A stretch of 17,480 bases of DNA from Desulfobulbaceae bacterium. GTDB lineage: Bacteria; Desulfobacterota; Desulfobulbia; Desulfobulbales; Desulfurivibrionaceae. A program made the position numbers and the translations under genes. The notes under the pieces are model-generated. The model made no database searches. It was given only the letters and a program-made list of their open reading frames with translations, and was not told where the DNA came from. Shown here piece by piece: positions 14,626 through 17,480 of this stretch; within the stretch, counting starts at the first letter, position 1; each line of letters starts with the position of its first letter. The DNA lies in NCBI GenBank assembly GCA_003557565.1, contig PWOG01000178.1, forward strand, positions 1 through 17,480, written 5' to 3'.

Positions 14626-16035
14626 ATGGGTACAAATACCTACCCCGACCGGCCGATTCTCCTGGTCGAAGACATGGAGAATACCCTTGCAGACCTTGAT
14701 AACGACTTGAAGGCCCAGGGTATTACCAACACCATTCGCTGTGCGGATGGCAATCAGGCGCCGGAGATTGCGGCAGACAAGGCGGTCGAGGTCATTATGC
14801 TGGATCTTGGCATCTCCGGCGTCGCCGGACGGGAAGTACTCAAGCGGATCCATGAACGCCATCCCCATATTCCGGTGATCATCATTACCGGAAGCGACGA
14901 CGAGGAAATCGCCCTGGACTTCCTCGTGCGGCGCAGTGCCTTGGACTACCTGGTAAAACCGGTAAAACCCGGACTGATGCTTCCCTGCCTCAACCGGGCC
15001 CTGGAAATCATGCAACTGCGCCGGGAAAACATCCGCCTGGCCGACGGTTTCTTTAGCAGCAACCCCAAAAACCCCGGAGCCTTCGCCGACATCATTACCG
15101 AACATTCTAAAATGCTGGCGGTGTTTAAATACTGCGAGGCAATTGCCGAGGGAAGACACCCGGTACTGATCACCGGTGAGACCGGTGTGGGAAAGGACAT
15201 GATCGCCAGGGCTCTGCATCAGGTGAGCAAGCGGCCGGGACAGTTGGTGACGGTGAACGTGGCGGGGCTTGATGACCGTCTTTTCGCCGAAACCCTGTTC
15301 GGGCATGGCGAAGAGTCCGGGACCAGCCAGAAGGACAGCATGGTGGAAAAGGCCCGTGGCGGCACCCTGTTTCTTGATGAAATCGGCGAGTTAGGCCCTG
15401 TTTCCCAGGTCCGGCTGCTGCGTCTGCTGAAAACCAGGGAATATTTTCCGGTGGGCTCGGAACAGCCTGAAATATCCGATGCCCGGATCCTGGTGGCAAC
15501 CCGCAAGGACCTGGCTCAAATGCAAACCGACGGGGATATGCGCAACGATCTTTTGCACAGCCTGCGCACCCATCACATCCATATCCCGCCGTTGCGGGAG
15601 CGCCTCGATGATATCCCCCTGCTGTTGGATCACTTTCTTGACGAAGCAGCCAAAAAGTTGCGCAGGAAAAGACCCGTTTACCACCAGGAAATCATCCCCC
15701 TGCTGAAAAACTATAATTTCCCGGGCAATGTCAGCGAGTTAAGGTCGATGGTTTTTAACGCCATGAGCGGCCACCGGGCGCGTCTGCTGCGCACCGAAAC
15801 ATTTGTCCGGGCGACCGGCAACCGTCTGGGCGATCCAGCTGCTCTGACGAACCAAAAAGTGAGCACCAACGACGGCGACTGGGCTCAGAAACTGGACCGA
15901 CTGCCAACCCTCAAGGCCGCTTCCCTGACCCTGGTTCGGGAAGCCCTGCGCCGCTCCGGCAACAATCAGCGGGTGGCGGCAAGTCTTCTGGGCATTACCC
16001 CCCAGGCCCTGAATCAGCGCCTGAAAAGGCAGTAA
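14626..16035 (+). CDS. NtrC-family response regulator with an atypical AAA+ domain
   Basis: The protein has 469 residues. The receiver domain (about 10-125) has acidic Glu15/Asp16, phosphoacceptor Asp60, Thr88 and Lys111. The AAA+ domain (about 155-385) has Walker A GETGVGKD (184-191), Walker B GGTLFLDEIGE (from 245), MRNDLLHSLR and PPLRER. A Fis-type helix-turn-helix ends the protein (about 434-467). The GAFTGA loop that normally follows LFGHEK and contacts sigma-54 is absent: residues 225-243 read LFGHGEESGTSQKDSMVEK. It may therefore not activate sigma-54 promoters in the usual way. GAGGGGA precedes the ATG by about 8 nt. No partner histidine kinase lies in the window. Confidence 0.88.
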   Translation: MGTNTYPDRPILLVEDMENTLADLDNDLKAQGITNTIRCADGNQAPEIAADKAVEVIMLDLGISGVAGREVLKRIHERHPHIPVIIITGSDDEEIALDFLVRRSALDYLVKPVKPGLMLPCLNRALEIMQLRRENIRLADGFFSSNPKNPGAFADIITEHSKMLAVFKYCEAIAEGRHPVLITGETGVGKDMIARALHQVSKRPGQLVTVNVAGLDDRLFAETLFGHGEESGTSQKDSMVEKARGGTLFLDEIGELGPVSQVRLLRLLKTREYFPVGSEQPEISDARILVATRKDLAQMQTDGDMRNDLLHSLRTHHIHIPPLRERLDDIPLLLDHFLDEAAKKLRRKRPVYHQEIIPLLKNYNFPGNVSELRSMVFNAMSGHRARLLRTETFVRATGNRLGDPAALTNQKVSTNDGDWAQKLDRLPTLKAASLTLVREALRRSGNNQRVAASLLGITPQALNQRLKRQ

Positions 16036-16042
16036 ACCAGCT

Positions 16043-16054
16043 GTATGTGATCAC
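16043..16054 (+). repeat. Possible solo copy of the repeat edge unit
   Basis: GTATGTGATCAC matches the leader unit GTAAGTGATCAC of palindrome P1 at 11 of 12 positions, 8 bp after the response-regulator stop. Short enough that chance is possible; the rest of the unit diverges. Confidence 0.3.
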
Positions 16055-16169
16055 CTGCACCCCGATCAATCAAAACACGCACCGCCGGGCAGCAACTCTC
16101 GCACTATTGAAACCATTGGGGCGACTCCAAACCCGGGCTCGCAGCAGTCAGGCTTAAAGCCGTCAACAC

Positions 16170-16847
16170 TCAATCAACGGCAAGCAAACGCCCCTGCCGC
16201 ATCCGCAGCATCCGGTTGGCGGTGCGGGCCAAGGCGCTGTTGTGGGTAATCAGCAGTATCGTCACCTTCTGTTCCCGGTTGATCCGCCACAGCAGCCCCA
16301 TGATTTCCCCCTCGGTTTCCTCGTCAAGATCACCGGTGGGTTCATCGGCCAGGATCATCTCCGGATTATTCATCAACGCCCGGGCTATGGCCACCCGCCG
16401 CTGCTGACCGCCGGAAAGTTCACCGGGATAGGCACCAACCCGGTCGCCGATCCCCACCAGATCCATAAGATGATCGGCCCGTTCCTGCTCGCCGGACGAG
16501 CGTTCCCGGCCGAAAAGGGCGGCCAGCATGACATTTTCCCGAGCGGTGAGCATGGGCAAAAGACTGGCGAACTGGAACATGAAACCGATCCGGGTGTTGC
16601 GGTAATCGGACAGTTGGGAATCATTCATGGTACATATATCTTGCTCACCAAACAGGATCCGGCCGGAAGTGGGCCGCAGAATGCCACCGATGACCGAAAC
16701 CAGGGTGGTTTTGCCCGAGCCCGAATGCCCGACAATGGAAATGAACTCACCCTGTTCAACCTGCAAAAACACCCGATCCATGGCGGTGAGAATATTATCC
16801 CCGACCCGATAGGTTTTGCTGACATCGTTCAACTCTAGTTGCGCCAC
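16170..16847 (-). CDS. ABC transporter ATP-binding protein (MacB/LolD type)
   Basis: The protein has 225 residues, the usual size for this class. Walker A is GHSGSGKT (40-47), with the Q-loop in FMFQFASLLP, signature LSGGQQRR, Walker B MILADEPTGDLD and the switch histidine in LLITHNS. It powers the FtsX-like permease encoded just upstream; this class moves lipoproteins, peptides or drugs, or drives envelope machinery. The start is GTG at 16847, with AGAGG 6 nt upstream; an overlapping ATG at 16849 is out of frame. A perfect 6-bp stem GCCAGG/CCTGGC (16863-16882) lies in the 80-bp gap to the permease gene. It converges with the response regulator gene. Confidence 0.92.
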   Translation of the reverse strand: MAQLELNDVSKTYRVGDNILTAMDRVFLQVEQGEFISIVGHSGSGKTTLVSVIGGILRPTSGRILFGEQDICTMNDSQLSDYRNTRIGFMFQFASLLPMLTARENVMLAALFGRERSSGEQERADHLMDLVGIGDRVGAYPGELSGGQQRRVAIARALMNNPEMILADEPTGDLDEETEGEIMGLLWRINREQKVTILLITHNSALARTANRMLRMRQGRLLAVD

Positions 16848-16862
16848 ATCATGCCTCTTGTT

Positions 16863-16882
16863 GCCAGGTGATTTCTCCTGGC
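16863..16882 (-). other. Small stem-loop between permease and ATPase genes
   Basis: GCCAGG (16863-16868) and CCTGGC (16877-16882) flank an 8-nt loop, just before the GTG start and ribosome binding site of the ATPase gene. It has no T-tract. It could tune translation or mRNA stability; no evidence beyond pairing. Confidence 0.3.
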
Positions 16883-16927
16883 TTGATATCCCCCGGATTG
16901 GACCGTGGGAAATTGTACGTTTATCCG

Positions 16928-17480
16928 TTAAGCGTCTTTAATGGCCAGTAACGGTTCGACTTTTTTGATTCTATTGATCGGCACCATGGCCCCGGCCAGA
17001 CAGATCATCCCCCCGACCAGCATGCCCAGGATACCAATCACCAGTTGCTGCCAGATGTCAAGCCCGGCGGAGATACTGCTCATCAGGGCAAAATTGCTCG
17101 CCAGATGCGCCGACAGCCAGGTACCCCCGGCCACTCCCAACAAACTGCCCAAAAACCCCAGCATGTTGATCTCCAGAAAAAACACCAGGACCACATGGGA
17201 CTGACGCGCGCCGATGGCCCTCATGATCCCGATTTCCCTGATCCGTTCATTGGCAATGGCGGAAAAAATTGACCAGACCAGGAACACGGTCAGCAGCAAA
17301 GAAAGGGAAACGGTGACCAGAAATATCTGGTTGATATCGGCCAGGGTAGTCAGCCAGCGGACGCCCATGCTGCTGCGGGTAACCACGTCCACATTGAATA
17401 TCTGCCCCTCTATGACCCGCCCCATGTAGTCGGGATCCAGGCCTTCCTCAAGCTCGATGAAGATCACCGAAATATCATCC
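16928..17480 (-). CDS. ABC transporter permease, FtsX/MacB-like (partial, 5' end outside the window)
   Basis: The open frame continues past the window end, so only the C-terminal 183 residues are seen. Three membrane segments are visible: FLVTVSLSLLLTVFLVWSIF, a second around LGFLGSLLGVAGG, and a third around LVIGILGMLVGGMICLAG. Between the first two lies REIGIMRAIGAR, the coupling motif typical of FtsX-like permeases. The preceding region (IFIELEEGLDPDYM) is the end of the periplasmic domain. It is transcribed ahead of the ATPase gene, and together they form a transporter half-module; the substrate cannot be read from this part. Confidence 0.88.
   Translation of the reverse strand, partial: DDISVIFIELEEGLDPDYMGRVIEGQIFNVDVVTRSSMGVRWLTTLADINQIFLVTVSLSLLLTVFLVWSIFSAIANERIREIGIMRAIGARQSHVVLVFFLEINMLGFLGSLLGVAGGTWLSAHLASNFALMSSISAGLDIWQQLVIGILGMLVGGMICLAGAMVPINRIKKVEPLLAIKDA

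Overview
The window is a dense, GC-rich stretch of bacterial chromosome made mostly of housekeeping genes. The gene set and gene orders (PhoH-YbeY-PdxJ, split trp genes ordered E-G-D-C-F, CdaA-CdaR-GlmM, TlyA, SH3-domain and two-component genes) fit a Desulfobacterota (former Deltaproteobacteria) genome, perhaps a Desulfobulbales member. The taxon is an inference; there is no rRNA gene or other direct marker here.

Layout. (1) 1-3226, plus strand: a promoter and a tightly packed operon encoding a secreted DsbA-like thioredoxin-fold protein, PhoH, and YbeY and PdxJ, which lie in one uninterrupted reading frame. (2) 3254-8632, minus strand: tryptophan genes trpE-trpG-trpD-trpC-trpF. trpE and trpG overlap, but the other three junctions are opened up by palindromic repeats. 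No trpB or trpA is present. A good promoter followed by an intrinsic terminator lies just upstream of trpE. (3) 8830-9194, minus strand: rpsT (ribosomal protein S20) with a TTG start and a near-consensus promoter. (4) 9775-13635, plus strand: cdaA-cdaR-glmM (cyclic di-AMP synthesis and cell-wall precursor synthesis), then the rRNA methyltransferase gene tlyA. (5) 13926-16035, plus strand: a secreted double-SH3 protein and an NtrC-family response regulator without a recognisable GAFTGA loop. (6) 16170-17480, minus strand: a MacB/LolD-type ABC ATPase and the C-terminal part of its permease, which runs off the window.

The most notable non-coding content is a family of five large interspersed palindromes, four of them about 111 bp and one degenerate copy of about 97 bp. 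They carry a GTAC-rich hairpin tip and conserved arms and sit in the trpF/trpC (two copies), trpD/trpG, rpsT/cdaA and glmM/tlyA gaps. A ~26-bp degenerate tandem array built on the same edge motif precedes the first one. A second, unrelated repeat family (GGGTCAAATCTTTA type) forms a long hairpin between trpC and trpD. The other points worth a second look are the YbeY-PdxJ single-frame fusion, the possible trp attenuator and the atypical NtrC-like regulator.
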